A stretch of DNA of 64,000 bases from Streptomyces sp. NBC_01465 (GTDB lineage Bacteria > Actinomycetota > Actinomycetes > Streptomycetales > Streptomycetaceae). The notes beneath the pieces were generated by a model, which was not told the DNA's origin, did not search any database, and worked only from the letters and a program-made list of their open reading frames with translations. The stretch covers positions 4,898,001 to 4,962,000 of the forward strand of contig NZ_CP109467.1 in assembly GCF_036227325.1 (NCBI RefSeq). The letters are read 5' to 3'. Below are positions 25,861 through 34,712 of this stretch, piece after piece. Position 1 is the stretch's first letter, and every line of letters begins with the position of its first letter. Position numbers and translations under genes: made by a program.

Positions 25861-26495
25861 TACTGCCCGCCGCCGCTCGTCCGCCGCAGCATCCGGGGCC
25901 GTACGTCCGACGACGGGTCCTCGCCCCGGTCGAGCACCTTGACCACCGCTCCCTCGGTCACCGGCGGAGCCACCTCGTACACCGGTGTCACCGGGAACGG
26001 CGTCGTGATCACCACGTCCAGCGAGGGCTTGAGCTCCCCGCCCAGCGCCGACCAGATGTCGGCGAGCGAACGCGACTCGGCGGGCGGCACGGCGACGGTC
26101 AGCGGAATCAGCGCCTCGCTCTCGCGCAGCGCGGCCGGCACGGTGGCCTGCGGCAGGAACTCGTGCGGCAGCAGACACGCCAACGCGCCCGACAGCAGCC
26201 GGTGTTCGTCCTCGGGCCGGGCCGTCCAGGCGGTGAGCAGATACGAGAGCCGGAACCAGCGCGGCGGCTGCCGCCTGCGCACCACCACGCCCCGGGCGTC
26301 GCGTTCCGCGTAGGCACCGCGCTCGCGCCGGGCCACGTCCTCGCGGATGTCGTACAGGTAGGCGTTGAGCGTGGGGGTGTTGCGGCGCGCCGCCCAGTCC
26401 CTCGTCGGCGCCTCGAAGACCACCTCGCCCGTCCCCTCGGGCAGTGCCCCGCCCCGCAGGACCTTCCGCAGGGCCTCGTCGATCTCGTGGATCAT
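25860..26495 (-). CDS. eCIS DUF4255 protein (Pvc16/Afp16 N-terminal-like, tail terminator)
   Basis: 211 residues. The opening MIHEIDEALRKVLR and the NAYLYDIREDVARRERG motif are typical of DUF4255. The family caps the distal end of tube and sheath and sets particle length. Its ATG directly abuts the TAA of the LuxR-type regulator (TAAATG), so regulator, cap and ATPase form one transcription unit. Confidence 0.92.
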   Translation of the reverse strand: MIHEIDEALRKVLRGGALPEGTGEVVFEAPTRDWAARRNTPTLNAYLYDIREDVARRERGAYAERDARGVVVRRRQPPRWFRLSYLLTAWTARPEDEHRLLSGALACLLPHEFLPQATVPAALRESEALIPLTVAVPPAESRSLADIWSALGGELKPSLDVVITTPFPVTPVYEVAPPVTEGAVVKVLDRGEDPSSDVRPRMLRRTSGGGQ

Positions 26496-27155
26496 TTAGA
26501 TGTATCCCTCGCGCAGCGCGTATGCGACCGCATGCGCGCGATTGGTCAGCTGCAGCCGCGTCATCAGCGCGTGCAGGATGTTCTTCACGGTCCGCTCGGA
26601 GTAGGCGAGCTTCTCCGATATCTGCCGGGTGTCGAGCCCCTCCGCGATGAGGCGCACCACATCGACTTCGCGGGTCGCCATCCCGAACAGAGGCAACGCC
26701 GCCCCGGTACCGCCCGCCTCGCCCGCGGCAGTCGTCCGGCGCAGCCGCCCCACCTGGACCAGCAGCCGGCTGATGAGATCGGGAGGCAGTTCGCCCTCGC
26801 CGCGCGCCGCGCTCTGCACGGCCTTGAGCAGCCGCTGCTCGGTGGCGTCCTGGCGCCAGAGGATGGCCCGCACCCCGTGCTCGACCACGGTCAGCAGCTC
26901 GGGCTCGCGCAGCTCCCGGGCGATCAGCACGATGCGCTGCGCGCCACCGCGCGAGATCTTGCGCAGTTCGGCGGCGGAGGCCTCGTCGACCTGGTCGAGG
27001 AGTACGACGGCGACGGAGCCCTCCGCGGCCGGCTCACCGTCGGCCGGTTGCTCGACGAGCTGGACGGCGGGCTGGTGCCGCAGATGGCTGGCGACCCCGG
27101 CCCGGCTCAGCGGATCGGATGCGTGCACGGTCACGGTGACGCGTTGCGCGTGCAT
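26496..27155 (-). CDS. LuxR-type (NarL-like) regulator of the eCIS cluster, atypical receiver
   Basis: 219 residues. The N-terminal 130 residues follow a response-regulator receiver pattern. The acidic pair is reduced to a single Asp (ASDP near 14) and the usual Lys of the last strand is replaced by Trp-Arg (ILWRQD), although an Asp remains in LLDQ. The C-terminal 65 residues are a LuxR helix-turn-helix (SERTVKNILHALMTRLQLTN). No histidine kinase gene is nearby. ATG 27155 was chosen, with a GGGAGGGACAGG leader. A long frame running upstream to 29285 is antisense to the protease gene. Confidence 0.88.
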   Translation of the reverse strand: MHAQRVTVTVHASDPLSRAGVASHLRHQPAVQLVEQPADGEPAAEGSVAVVLLDQVDEASAAELRKISRGGAQRIVLIARELREPELLTVVEHGVRAILWRQDATEQRLLKAVQSAARGEGELPPDLISRLLVQVGRLRRTTAAGEAGGTGAALPLFGMATREVDVVRLIAEGLDTRQISEKLAYSERTVKNILHALMTRLQLTNRAHAVAYALREGYI

Positions 27156-27206
27156 GTGCGGTACCTGTCCCTCCCGGTGCGTCTTGAGACGCCAGGCTGA
27201 CAGTTC

Positions 27207-27238
27207 TTGATCAACGATCGATTGATGGCCGATCAACG
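27207..27238. promoter_or_regulatory. GATCAACG direct repeats in the LuxR/subtilase divergent region
   Basis: GATCAACG occurs at 27209-27216 and 27231-27238, start-to-start spacing 22 bp (two helical turns), with TTGATCAA overlapping the first copy and CGATCGATTGAT between them. It is AT-rich compared with surroundings and lies 52 bp from the LuxR start. Candidate autoregulatory site or promoter element. Confidence 0.45.
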
Positions 27239-27404
27239 CATCGCCCCACCGGCCCCGGGCCGCATGTTCCGGTCCGTCAGTAATGCCGCAGTAACGCGCT
27301 CCTCGTAGCTTCGCGCACCATCCTGGTCGTGCTTGCGGTTCACCGCCGTATTTCGGAAGTCCGGCCGGGTTGTCGTGCCCCTGACCCCGGAGGAGCTCCC
27401 GCCC

Positions 27405-29975
27405 ATGTATCAGTCCAGCAGCCCCAGACGCCGCGGCGTCGCGTGGGCGGCGTCCGCGTTCACGGCGCTCGCCGTGCTCGGCTCGGCGCCGTCCGCCGTC
27501 GCCGCCGGAGGCGACGGGTCCGCCCCGGCCGCCACCGCCAAGGTCGACTCCGCTCTGCGCGACGCCGTCGCCAAGGGCAAGGAGTCGACCTTCTTCGTCG
27601 TACTGAAGCAGCAGGCCGACCTGTCGGCAGCCCGGGGCAAGCGCGCGCACAAGGACAAGGCGAAGACCGCCTTCTCCTCCCTGCGCACCGAGGCGAACAG
27701 CTCGCAGAAGTCGCTCGCCTCCTTCCTCGACAAGAAGAAGGTCGGGCACGAGTCGTTCTGGATCGTCAACGCCGTCAAGGTGACCGGTGACCAGAAGCTC
27801 GTCGACGAGCTGGCCAAGCGCTCGGACGTCGAGAGCATCGTCAAGGAGCAGACGCACCAGCTCGACAGGACCGAGGCCGTCCCGTCGCCGGGCACCAAGG
27901 TCGACGCCGACTCCGGTGCGACCACCGTCACCCCCGAGTGGGGCGTCAAGGACATCAAGGCCGACCAGGTCTGGGACCAGTACGAGGACCGCGGCGAGGG
28001 CATCGTCATCGCCAGCGTCGACTCGGGTGTGCAGTACGACCACCCGGCGCTGGTGGGCAACTACCGGGGCAATCTGGGCGACGGCACCTTCAGTCACGAC
28101 TACAACTTCGCCGACTTCACCGGCGAGTGCACCACCGCCGCGCCCTGTGACAAGAACGGCCACGGCACGCACACCATGGGCACAATGGTCGGCTCCGGCG
28201 GTGTCGGCATCGCGCCCGGCGCCAAGTGGATGGCCGCCAAGGCGTGCGACTCCGCGGGGCACTGCGACGACTCCGAGCTGCTCGCGGCCGGCCAGTGGAT
28301 CCTCGCGCCGACCGACCACGACGGGCAGAACCCGCGCCCCGATCTCGCGCCCGACATCGTCAACAACTCCTGGGGCGGCGGCGACACGAGCTTCTACCAG
28401 GACATCGTCCAGGCCTGGAACGCCGCCGGGATCTTCGAGGCCTTCGCCTCGGGCAACGACGGCGATGGCGTGACCTGCTCCACCGGCCACGCGCCCGGTT
28501 CGCAGGCAGACTCCTACGGCGTCGGCGCGTACGACGTCAACGGGAAGATCGCTTCCTTCTCCGGCTTCGGCCCCTCGGTCTTCGACGGTTCGATGAAGCC
28601 GAACATCTCCGCGCCGGGCGTCGACGTCCGCTCCACGTGGATCGGCGGCAAGTACAACACCATCTCGGGCACGTCCATGGCCACCCCGCACGTCGCGGGC
28701 GCCGTCGCCCTGCTCTGGGCAGCGGCCCCGTCCCTGATCGGGCAGATCGACGAGACCCGGGCGATCCTCAACGAGGGTTCCACGGACGTCGACGACACCC
28801 ACTGCGGTGGCACCGCCGCCATGAACAACGTCTGGGGCAGCGGAAAGCTCAACATCCTCGCCTCCGTCGACGCCGCCCCGCACACGGCCGGCACCCTCTC
28901 CGGCACCGCGACCGACCAGGCCACCGGCAAGGCGGCGGTCGTCACGCTGACCGCGCGGAACGCCGACGTCCAGCGCTCGGTCACCACCGACACCACGGGC
29001 GCGTACCAACTGCACCTGTCGGCCGGTACGTACACGGTCACCACCAGCGGCTACGGCTTCGCCTCCCGCACCGACACCGTCACCATCACCGCCGGACAGA
29101 CGGAGGCCCTCGACCCGGCGCTGACCGCGGTCGCGCACCACACCGTCTCCGGCACGGTCCTCGACGTCACGGGCAAGCCCCTCAAGGGCGCCACGGTGAA
29201 GTTCACGGACGCGCCCCTCGACGCCGTCACCACCGGCGCCGACGGCACGTACACCTTCCCGTCCGTCGCCGAGGGTTCCTTCCACCTGTCGGCCACGCCC
29301 GCCGCCCCCGTACTGTGCAACGGCAACTGGTCCGGCGCGCTGACCGTCGACGGCAACGAGTCCGTCACCGCCTCGCTGCCGCCGCGCACCGACGCCGCCG
29401 GCACGTACTCCTGCGCCCCCGGCGCCTACAGCTGGATCAACGGCCAGACCAAGGTCACGCTGAGCGGTGACGAGAACGCCAAGGCCGTCGCCCTGCCGTT
29501 CCCGGTGAAGTACTACGGCGTCTCCTACACCAGCGCCAACATCACCACCAACGGTCTGGTGAACTTCCTGTCGCCGCGCCTCGGCGACTACGCCAACACC
29601 GCTCTGCCCGCCGCCGCGCAGCCCAACGGTGTCGTCGCCGCGTTCTGGGACGACCTGACGATCGACAAGAAGTCGACCGTCCAGACGACCACCACGGGCG
29701 CCACCGGCAACCGCAGGTTCGCGATCGTCTGGAACAACGCCGCGCTCGTCTCCGACACCTCCGTACGCCTCACCTTCGAGGCCGTCTTCGACGAGGCGAC
29801 CGGCGCAATCACCCTTCAGTACAAGGGAATTGGCACCACCAGCGCGCTGCAGAAGGGCTCCTCGGCGACCATCGGCATCGAGAACCAGGCCGGCACGGAC
29901 GCCCTCCAGTACTCCTTCAACCAGTCCGTCCTCAAGGACGCCTCCGCGATCCGCTTCTCCCCGAAGGCCGCGTGA
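27405..29975 (+). CDS. secreted S8 subtilisin-like serine protease with prodomain and CNA-B/CarboxypepD-like repeats
   Basis: 856 residues. Sec-type signal peptide (RRR, hydrophobic 12-30, AVAA at about 31-34), I9-type propeptide (about 60-150), catalytic triad Asp206 (SVDSGVQ), His253 (NGHGTHT) and Ser424 (SGTSMATPHVAGA), and oxyanion Asn near 321. Two carboxypeptidase-regulatory-like beta domains (about 490-650) and a C-terminal beta domain follow. GGAGGAGC precedes the ATG. Stop and next start overlap (TGATG), tying it to the secreted propeller protein. Extracellular protein degradation is the likely role. Confidence 0.93.
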   Translation: MYQSSSPRRRGVAWAASAFTALAVLGSAPSAVAAGGDGSAPAATAKVDSALRDAVAKGKESTFFVVLKQQADLSAARGKRAHKDKAKTAFSSLRTEANSSQKSLASFLDKKKVGHESFWIVNAVKVTGDQKLVDELAKRSDVESIVKEQTHQLDRTEAVPSPGTKVDADSGATTVTPEWGVKDIKADQVWDQYEDRGEGIVIASVDSGVQYDHPALVGNYRGNLGDGTFSHDYNFADFTGECTTAAPCDKNGHGTHTMGTMVGSGGVGIAPGAKWMAAKACDSAGHCDDSELLAAGQWILAPTDHDGQNPRPDLAPDIVNNSWGGGDTSFYQDIVQAWNAAGIFEAFASGNDGDGVTCSTGHAPGSQADSYGVGAYDVNGKIASFSGFGPSVFDGSMKPNISAPGVDVRSTWIGGKYNTISGTSMATPHVAGAVALLWAAAPSLIGQIDETRAILNEGSTDVDDTHCGGTAAMNNVWGSGKLNILASVDAAPHTAGTLSGTATDQATGKAAVVTLTARNADVQRSVTTDTTGAYQLHLSAGTYTVTTSGYGFASRTDTVTITAGQTEALDPALTAVAHHTVSGTVLDVTGKPLKGATVKFTDAPLDAVTTGADGTYTFPSVAEGSFHLSATPAAPVLCNGNWSGALTVDGNESVTASLPPRTDAAGTYSCAPGAYSWINGQTKVTLSGDENAKAVALPFPVKYYGVSYTSANITTNGLVNFLSPRLGDYANTALPAAAQPNGVVAAFWDDLTIDKKSTVQTTTTGATGNRRFAIVWNNAALVSDTSVRLTFEAVFDEATGAITLQYKGIGTTSALQKGSSATIGIENQAGTDALQYSFNQSVLKDASAIRFSPKAA

Positions 29976-32893
29976 TGAAGAACATCAACCGAAGAGGCCT
30001 GCGCCTCGCCTCCGCCCTGGTGGCCGCCGGACTGGCGCTGAGCGCCGCACCCGCCGTCGCGTTCGCCGACGACGACAACGGTCTGCTGACGCTCACCGAC
30101 GCCCAGACCGCCGACCTGTCGGCACACGCCCAGCTCGACCCGTACGGCGACGCCGAGGGCCAGGCGTACGACCCGCAGGGCGTCAACACCCGTGAGGACG
30201 CGGCCACCGCGCCCTCCACGGGCAGCGGTTCGTCGCTCGACGCGGACGCCACCGCCCCGTACACCGTCAACAAGAAGTCGTCCGTCGAGGGCGATTACGG
30301 CATGACCGCCACCACCGCGGTCGGCGGCACGAAGGGCGACTACTTCGCCCTCGACGCGCTGGGCATCGTCCAGCGGCACACCGCCGACGGCAAGCAGGTG
30401 TGGCGCCGCGACAACACCTCGCTCTACGCGGACTGGAAGGTCACCAACACCCGCCCCTGGCAGACCGAGCCGTACCCGGCGCGCATCGTCATGGGCTACA
30501 ACGCGGTCGGCGCCTACACCCCCGCGTCCGACGACGGCTACACCACCGGCGACCTGACCGGCGACGGCGTGGACGACGTGGTCTTCACCGCGGACGTCGG
30601 CGCCTACCCGTACCGGCCGTTCAGCGTGCCCGGATCGACGCTGCCCACCGGCACGTTCGTGACGATCCTGGACGGCGCGACCGGCAAGACCCTGTGGTCG
30701 AAGGTCTACACGGGCGCGTACAACGTCAAGCTGGTCGGCAAGACCCTCGTGGTCGCCGACTCGCCGACGTTCAACCGCAACGCGCCCGCGAGCTCCAAGG
30801 CCACGCTGAGCGGCATCCGCTTCTCGTACGCGGACGGAGCGCTCACCCCGTCCGACACCTGGTCGTACGACACCGGAGTCTTCCTCGGCGCCGGCTGGGC
30901 GAGCCTGGAGCCGCTCGGCAACAGCGGTCTGATGGCCGCCTCCTGGGACCAGCGCAAGCTGAGCGCCACGGCCGCACCGTCCGGCACCACCCTGGTGTTC
31001 GACACCAAGGACGGCAGCGTCAAGTGGCAGACGACGAACCGCCTCTACTCGCGTCAGCTGCACTACGACGCCGCCCGCAACAGCATCGTCGCGCTGGAGC
31101 AGTCGGACCCGAACGAGGGCCTGGTCTACGAAATCGCCTCGTACGCCCTCGCCGACGGCACCCGCACCACCCTCGACCGGCGCATCAACGCGCTGCCGCT
31201 CGACCTGGTCGTCGGTGACATCCAGGGCGGCTCCAAGCCGGAGTACACGGTCAGCGAGTCCACCCTGGACAACAGCCTGTTCATGAACTCCAACTCCGTG
31301 CGCGCGCTCAACGGCGACGACGGCAGCGAGCTGTGGTCGCGCACCATCAAGCGCGACGAGACCAACTCCCATGACGGTGGCGCCGCTTGGGGCCTGCAGG
31401 TCGTCGACCACAAGGTCGTCGCCTCGTACAAGGACGACGCCGGCTACGAGCAGGCAGCCAACCGCAGCGCGAGCCGCTTCGGTCGCCTCGCCGTCCTCTC
31501 CGGCCAGGACGGCGAGGTCCGCTGGGAGAAGCGCGGCCTCGTCACCTCGCAGATGTGGGCGCAGCCGTTCCGCAAGGACGACAGCTGGCACCTGCGCACC
31601 GTCGACACCAACGAGAACATCCGCACGTACAACCTGGGCAGCGGCAAGCAGGAGAAGCTCGTCCCGCTGCGCTCCGCGGTCTTCGCGTCCGTCTCCACGG
31701 ACATCAACGGCGACAAGAAGCAGGACCTGATCGTCGGCGGCACCTCCAACGGTGTCTACGCCTACGACGGACCCTCGATGGTGTCGGGGACGCCCAAGCA
31801 GCTGTGGGCGGCCACCGTCCCCGGCCAGGTCCACGTCCTCGTGAAGGCCGACGTCAACGGTGACGGCCGCGACGAGACGATCGTCGCCGCCGACTCGGCG
31901 GCCGCGGTGCTCGACTCCCGTACGGGCAAGGTCCTCACCACGATCGACGGCGGCGGCCAGTTCGTCCGCACCGTCCAGGCCGCCGACGTCAACGGCGACG
32001 GCAAGGCCGAGATCGTCGTCGCCACCGACAAGGTGCGGGTCTACAGCGGCACCGGCAAGAAGCTGTGGGAGTACGCCGCCCCGGCGTCGGCCGGGGACGT
32101 GGTCTTCGCGGACGTCTCGTTCGGCGACGGCCACGTCTACGCCCAGTACGCCCAGCACACCGGCGACGCGGCGGGTTCCATGACCCCCGGTGTGGCCGGC
32201 GGCGTCGCCCTCAACTCCCGTACGGGCGCGGTCGAGTGGTCGTTCGTCCCGAAGCCGGGGTCCGGCACGGACGGCAGCGTCTGGGGTGCCCCGCTGCCGG
32301 CGGGCACGTTCGCTTCGTCCGGCATTCCGTACGCGGACGGGCACGCGGTCGCTTTCACCGTGTACAGCATCGACTCCCAGTACGGTTCGCTGATCACCGT
32401 CGTACAGATCCGGGACGGACGCACCGGCGAGCTTCTGCACGAGGCGAAGGACGGCGGCCCGTGGGGCCTCGGCAACTGGCTGACAGGGCCCGACGGTCTG
32501 ACCCTGGTCAGCAGGGTGTCGATGCGCACGTTCGGGCCGAACGGTCAGGACTCGCGGGTGTTCACGATCGCGGACTCGCACACGGCGGCCTTCGCGACAG
32601 GACCCGGCGGCAGGCGCATCATCGTCTCGGGCGAGCTCGGCGGCGCGAGCACGTACGACCCGTCGATCCTCACCGCCGGGAACGACTACCCGTCGAGCGT
32701 GGCCGACCTCTCCGCGATCGGCGGCGACGGGATCTTCGTCGGCGACCTGAACGGTGACGGTGTCGACGAGATCGTCTCGCTCAACGCCGACGAGTACGGC
32801 GCGGACCGTACGGCGGCGCTCGAAGGCGGCGGCATCTCCGGGCCGTTCTCCGCGATGCGCCAGACGATCACGGCGACGATCGACCCGTCCTGA
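29975..32893 (+). CDS. secreted FG-GAP/VCBS beta-propeller protein
   Basis: 972 residues. Signal peptide (KNINRRGLR, hydrophobic core, AVAFA, cleavage after about 31). At least five Asp-rich Ca-binding loops of the FG-GAP type: GDLTGDGVDD, DINGDKKQD, DVNGDGRDE, DVNGDGKAE and GDLNGDGVDE; the spacing suggests one or two propellers with PQQ-like blades. No LPXTG or membrane anchor at the end. Start ATG 29975 overlaps the protease stop (a GTG at 29972 is possible). It may act as partner, inhibitor or substrate-binding protein of the co-translated protease. Confidence 0.85.
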   Translation: MKNINRRGLRLASALVAAGLALSAAPAVAFADDDNGLLTLTDAQTADLSAHAQLDPYGDAEGQAYDPQGVNTREDAATAPSTGSGSSLDADATAPYTVNKKSSVEGDYGMTATTAVGGTKGDYFALDALGIVQRHTADGKQVWRRDNTSLYADWKVTNTRPWQTEPYPARIVMGYNAVGAYTPASDDGYTTGDLTGDGVDDVVFTADVGAYPYRPFSVPGSTLPTGTFVTILDGATGKTLWSKVYTGAYNVKLVGKTLVVADSPTFNRNAPASSKATLSGIRFSYADGALTPSDTWSYDTGVFLGAGWASLEPLGNSGLMAASWDQRKLSATAAPSGTTLVFDTKDGSVKWQTTNRLYSRQLHYDAARNSIVALEQSDPNEGLVYEIASYALADGTRTTLDRRINALPLDLVVGDIQGGSKPEYTVSESTLDNSLFMNSNSVRALNGDDGSELWSRTIKRDETNSHDGGAAWGLQVVDHKVVASYKDDAGYEQAANRSASRFGRLAVLSGQDGEVRWEKRGLVTSQMWAQPFRKDDSWHLRTVDTNENIRTYNLGSGKQEKLVPLRSAVFASVSTDINGDKKQDLIVGGTSNGVYAYDGPSMVSGTPKQLWAATVPGQVHVLVKADVNGDGRDETIVAADSAAAVLDSRTGKVLTTIDGGGQFVRTVQAADVNGDGKAEIVVATDKVRVYSGTGKKLWEYAAPASAGDVVFADVSFGDGHVYAQYAQHTGDAAGSMTPGVAGGVALNSRTGAVEWSFVPKPGSGTDGSVWGAPLPAGTFASSGIPYADGHAVAFTVYSIDSQYGSLITVVQIRDGRTGELLHEAKDGGPWGLGNWLTGPDGLTLVSRVSMRTFGPNGQDSRVFTIADSHTAAFATGPGGRRIIVSGELGGASTYDPSILTAGNDYPSSVADLSAIGGDGIFVGDLNGDGVDEIVSLNADEYGADRTAALEGGGISGPFSAMRQTITATIDPS

Positions 32894-32898
32894 TCGCT

Positions 32899-32945
32899 CG
32901 CGTCCCTCCCCCCGGTCGCACGCCTTGACCGGTGGGAGGGACGCG
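32899..32945. terminator. intrinsic terminator hairpin
   Basis: Two 19-nt arms (32899-32917 and 32927-32945) with one mismatch around a 9-nt loop, right after the propeller gene. Typical actinomycete hairpin without a long U-tract. Confidence 0.8.
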
Positions 32946-32967
32946 GCATAGCGTCCTGATAGATGTA

Positions 32968-32983
32968 CTGAGCAAGCGCTTAG
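32968..32983. promoter_or_regulatory. operator-like site before the acyl-CoA synthetase
   Basis: CTGAGCAAGCGCTTAG contains the perfect dyad AAGCGCTT (32974-32981), 26 nt before the start codon. It resembles TetR-type operators of acyl-CoA genes. No cognate regulator is adjacent. Confidence 0.45.
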
Positions 32984-33008
32984 AAATCAGGATCAGGAAG
33001 GGTCTCCA

Positions 33009-34706
33009 GTGCCGCAGACCGAACTGCCGTCCCCGTCCCAGGTCGACGCCGCGCTGACTGCGCCGGGCGCCCCGTTCGAGACCGTACGGACGGACGACGG
33101 CTCCCCGGAGTACGCGACCGGCCCGCGCACCCTGCGCGAGTTCGCCGAGACGGTCTGGGCCTTCGGCGACCAGCCCTTCCTGATCTCCGAGACCGGCACC
33201 CGCACCTACGGCGAGTTCTTCGCCGAGGCCTCCGCGCTGGCCCGCCGCTTCCTCGACGACTACGGCCTCACCCCCGGCGACCGCGCCGTCGTCGCGATGC
33301 GCAACCACCCCGAGTGGCAAATCGCCTTCTGGGCAGCGCAGTTGGCGGGTCTCGTGGCCGTACCGCTCAACGCCTGGTGGACCGAGGAGGAGTTCTCCTA
33401 CGCGCTCACCGACTGCGGCGCGCGCCTCCTCCTCGTCGACGGCGAGCGCCTGCAGCGCGTCGAGCCCTGGCTCGCCGCCCAGCAGGACCGCCCCTGGACG
33501 CTCGCCTTCCACTACGACGGCGAGCCCGCCGACCGCGTCGAGCGCTACGCCGACCTCCCCGCCGCCGACCCCGCGCTCGGCCCGCCCGACGTCGAGCCGC
33601 AGCCCACCGACGACGCCACGATCATCTACACCTCAGGCACCACAGGCCGCCCCAAGGGAGCCGTGGCCACCCACAGCGCCCAGGTCGCGGCCATGATGAA
33701 CCCCCGCTTCCACTCGGCGGCCGCCGCCCTCTCGCGCGGCGACATGCCCGGTCAGGGCCCCGCGCCCGTCTCCCTGATGACCTTCCCCTTCTTCCACGTG
33801 GCCGCCTTCACCGGCGTCTACGCGATCATGTCGGCGGGCGGCACCCTCGTCCTGATGCGCAAATGGGACGCGCTGACGGCCCTCGACCTGATCCGCACCC
33901 ACGGCGTCAACCACTACGCGGGCGTCCCCGCCACCGCGCTCCAGCTCCTCGACGCCGCCGAGCACACCGGCGACGACCTGGACTCCCTCGCCATGCTCAA
34001 CACCGGCGGCGCGGCCGCCCCGCCCGACCTGATCGCCCGCCTCACCGCCCGCTTCGGCGAGCGTGTTGAGGGCCGCAACGGCTACGGACTGACCGAGACC
34101 AGCGGCGGCGTGATGGCCAACTTCGGCGCGGAGTACCGCACTTACCCCACCAGCGTCGGCCGCCCCACCCCCACCACCGACGTCCGGATCGCGGGCCCCG
34201 CCGGCGAGGACGTCCCTGAGGGCGAGGTCGGAGAGCTGCTCCTGCGCGGCCAGGCCCTGGTCCGCGGCTACTGGAACGACGAGACGGCCACCGCCCAGGC
34301 CTTCCTGCCCGGCGGCTGGTTCCGCACCGGCGACCTCGCCACCGTCCACGAGGGCCGCGTGAGCATCGTCGACCGGATCAAGGACATGGTGATCCGCGGC
34401 GGCGAGAACGTGTACTGCGTCGAGGTCGAGGCGGTCCTCCACGACCACCCGGACGTGCAGGACGCGGCAGTTCTCGGCGTACCCCACCCGGTCCTCGGCG
34501 AAGAGGTCGCGGCGGTGATCCAGCTGCGCCCCGGATCCACCACGACGGTCGACGACCTCCGCGCCCACGTGGGCAAGTCCCTGGCCGCCTTCAAGGTGCC
34601 CGCGCACGTTCTCGTACGGGCCGAGGACCTGCCCCGCAACGCCACCGGCAAGATCCTCAAGCGCGAGCTGCGCGGCCCTGTGCAGGAGCACTTCCGTTCT
34701 TCCTGA
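33009..34706 (+). CDS. acyl-CoA synthetase (class I adenylate-forming enzyme)
   Basis: 565 residues from GTG 33009. It activates a carboxylic acid with ATP and CoA. AMP-binding motif YTSGTTGRPKG (about 207-217), NGYGLTET (about 356-363), RTGDLA (about 439) and the catalytic Lys in GKILKR near 548 are all present, so it should be active. Substrate unknown; a fatty or aromatic acid is likely. The permease starts 6 nt after its stop, an unusual partner. Confidence 0.92.
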   Translation: MPQTELPSPSQVDAALTAPGAPFETVRTDDGSPEYATGPRTLREFAETVWAFGDQPFLISETGTRTYGEFFAEASALARRFLDDYGLTPGDRAVVAMRNHPEWQIAFWAAQLAGLVAVPLNAWWTEEEFSYALTDCGARLLLVDGERLQRVEPWLAAQQDRPWTLAFHYDGEPADRVERYADLPAADPALGPPDVEPQPTDDATIIYTSGTTGRPKGAVATHSAQVAAMMNPRFHSAAAALSRGDMPGQGPAPVSLMTFPFFHVAAFTGVYAIMSAGGTLVLMRKWDALTALDLIRTHGVNHYAGVPATALQLLDAAEHTGDDLDSLAMLNTGGAAAPPDLIARLTARFGERVEGRNGYGLTETSGGVMANFGAEYRTYPTSVGRPTPTTDVRIAGPAGEDVPEGEVGELLLRGQALVRGYWNDETATAQAFLPGGWFRTGDLATVHEGRVSIVDRIKDMVIRGGENVYCVEVEAVLHDHPDVQDAAVLGVPHPVLGEEVAAVIQLRPGSTTTVDDLRAHVGKSLAAFKVPAHVLVRAEDLPRNATGKILKRELRGPVQEHFRSS

Positions 34707-34712
34707 GACGAT

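Noticed and set aside
3169..27155. Type VI secretion system or prophage
   Set aside because: No TssJ/L/M membrane-complex genes, ClpV, capsid, terminase, lysis or integrase genes. AAA+, DUF4255, DUF4157 and DUF6760-like genes are eCIS marks.
29816..32581. Long minus-strand open frame of 921 codons
   Set aside because: Antisense shadow of the propeller gene, caused by GC-rich codon bias; it has no signal, motif or neighbour logic.
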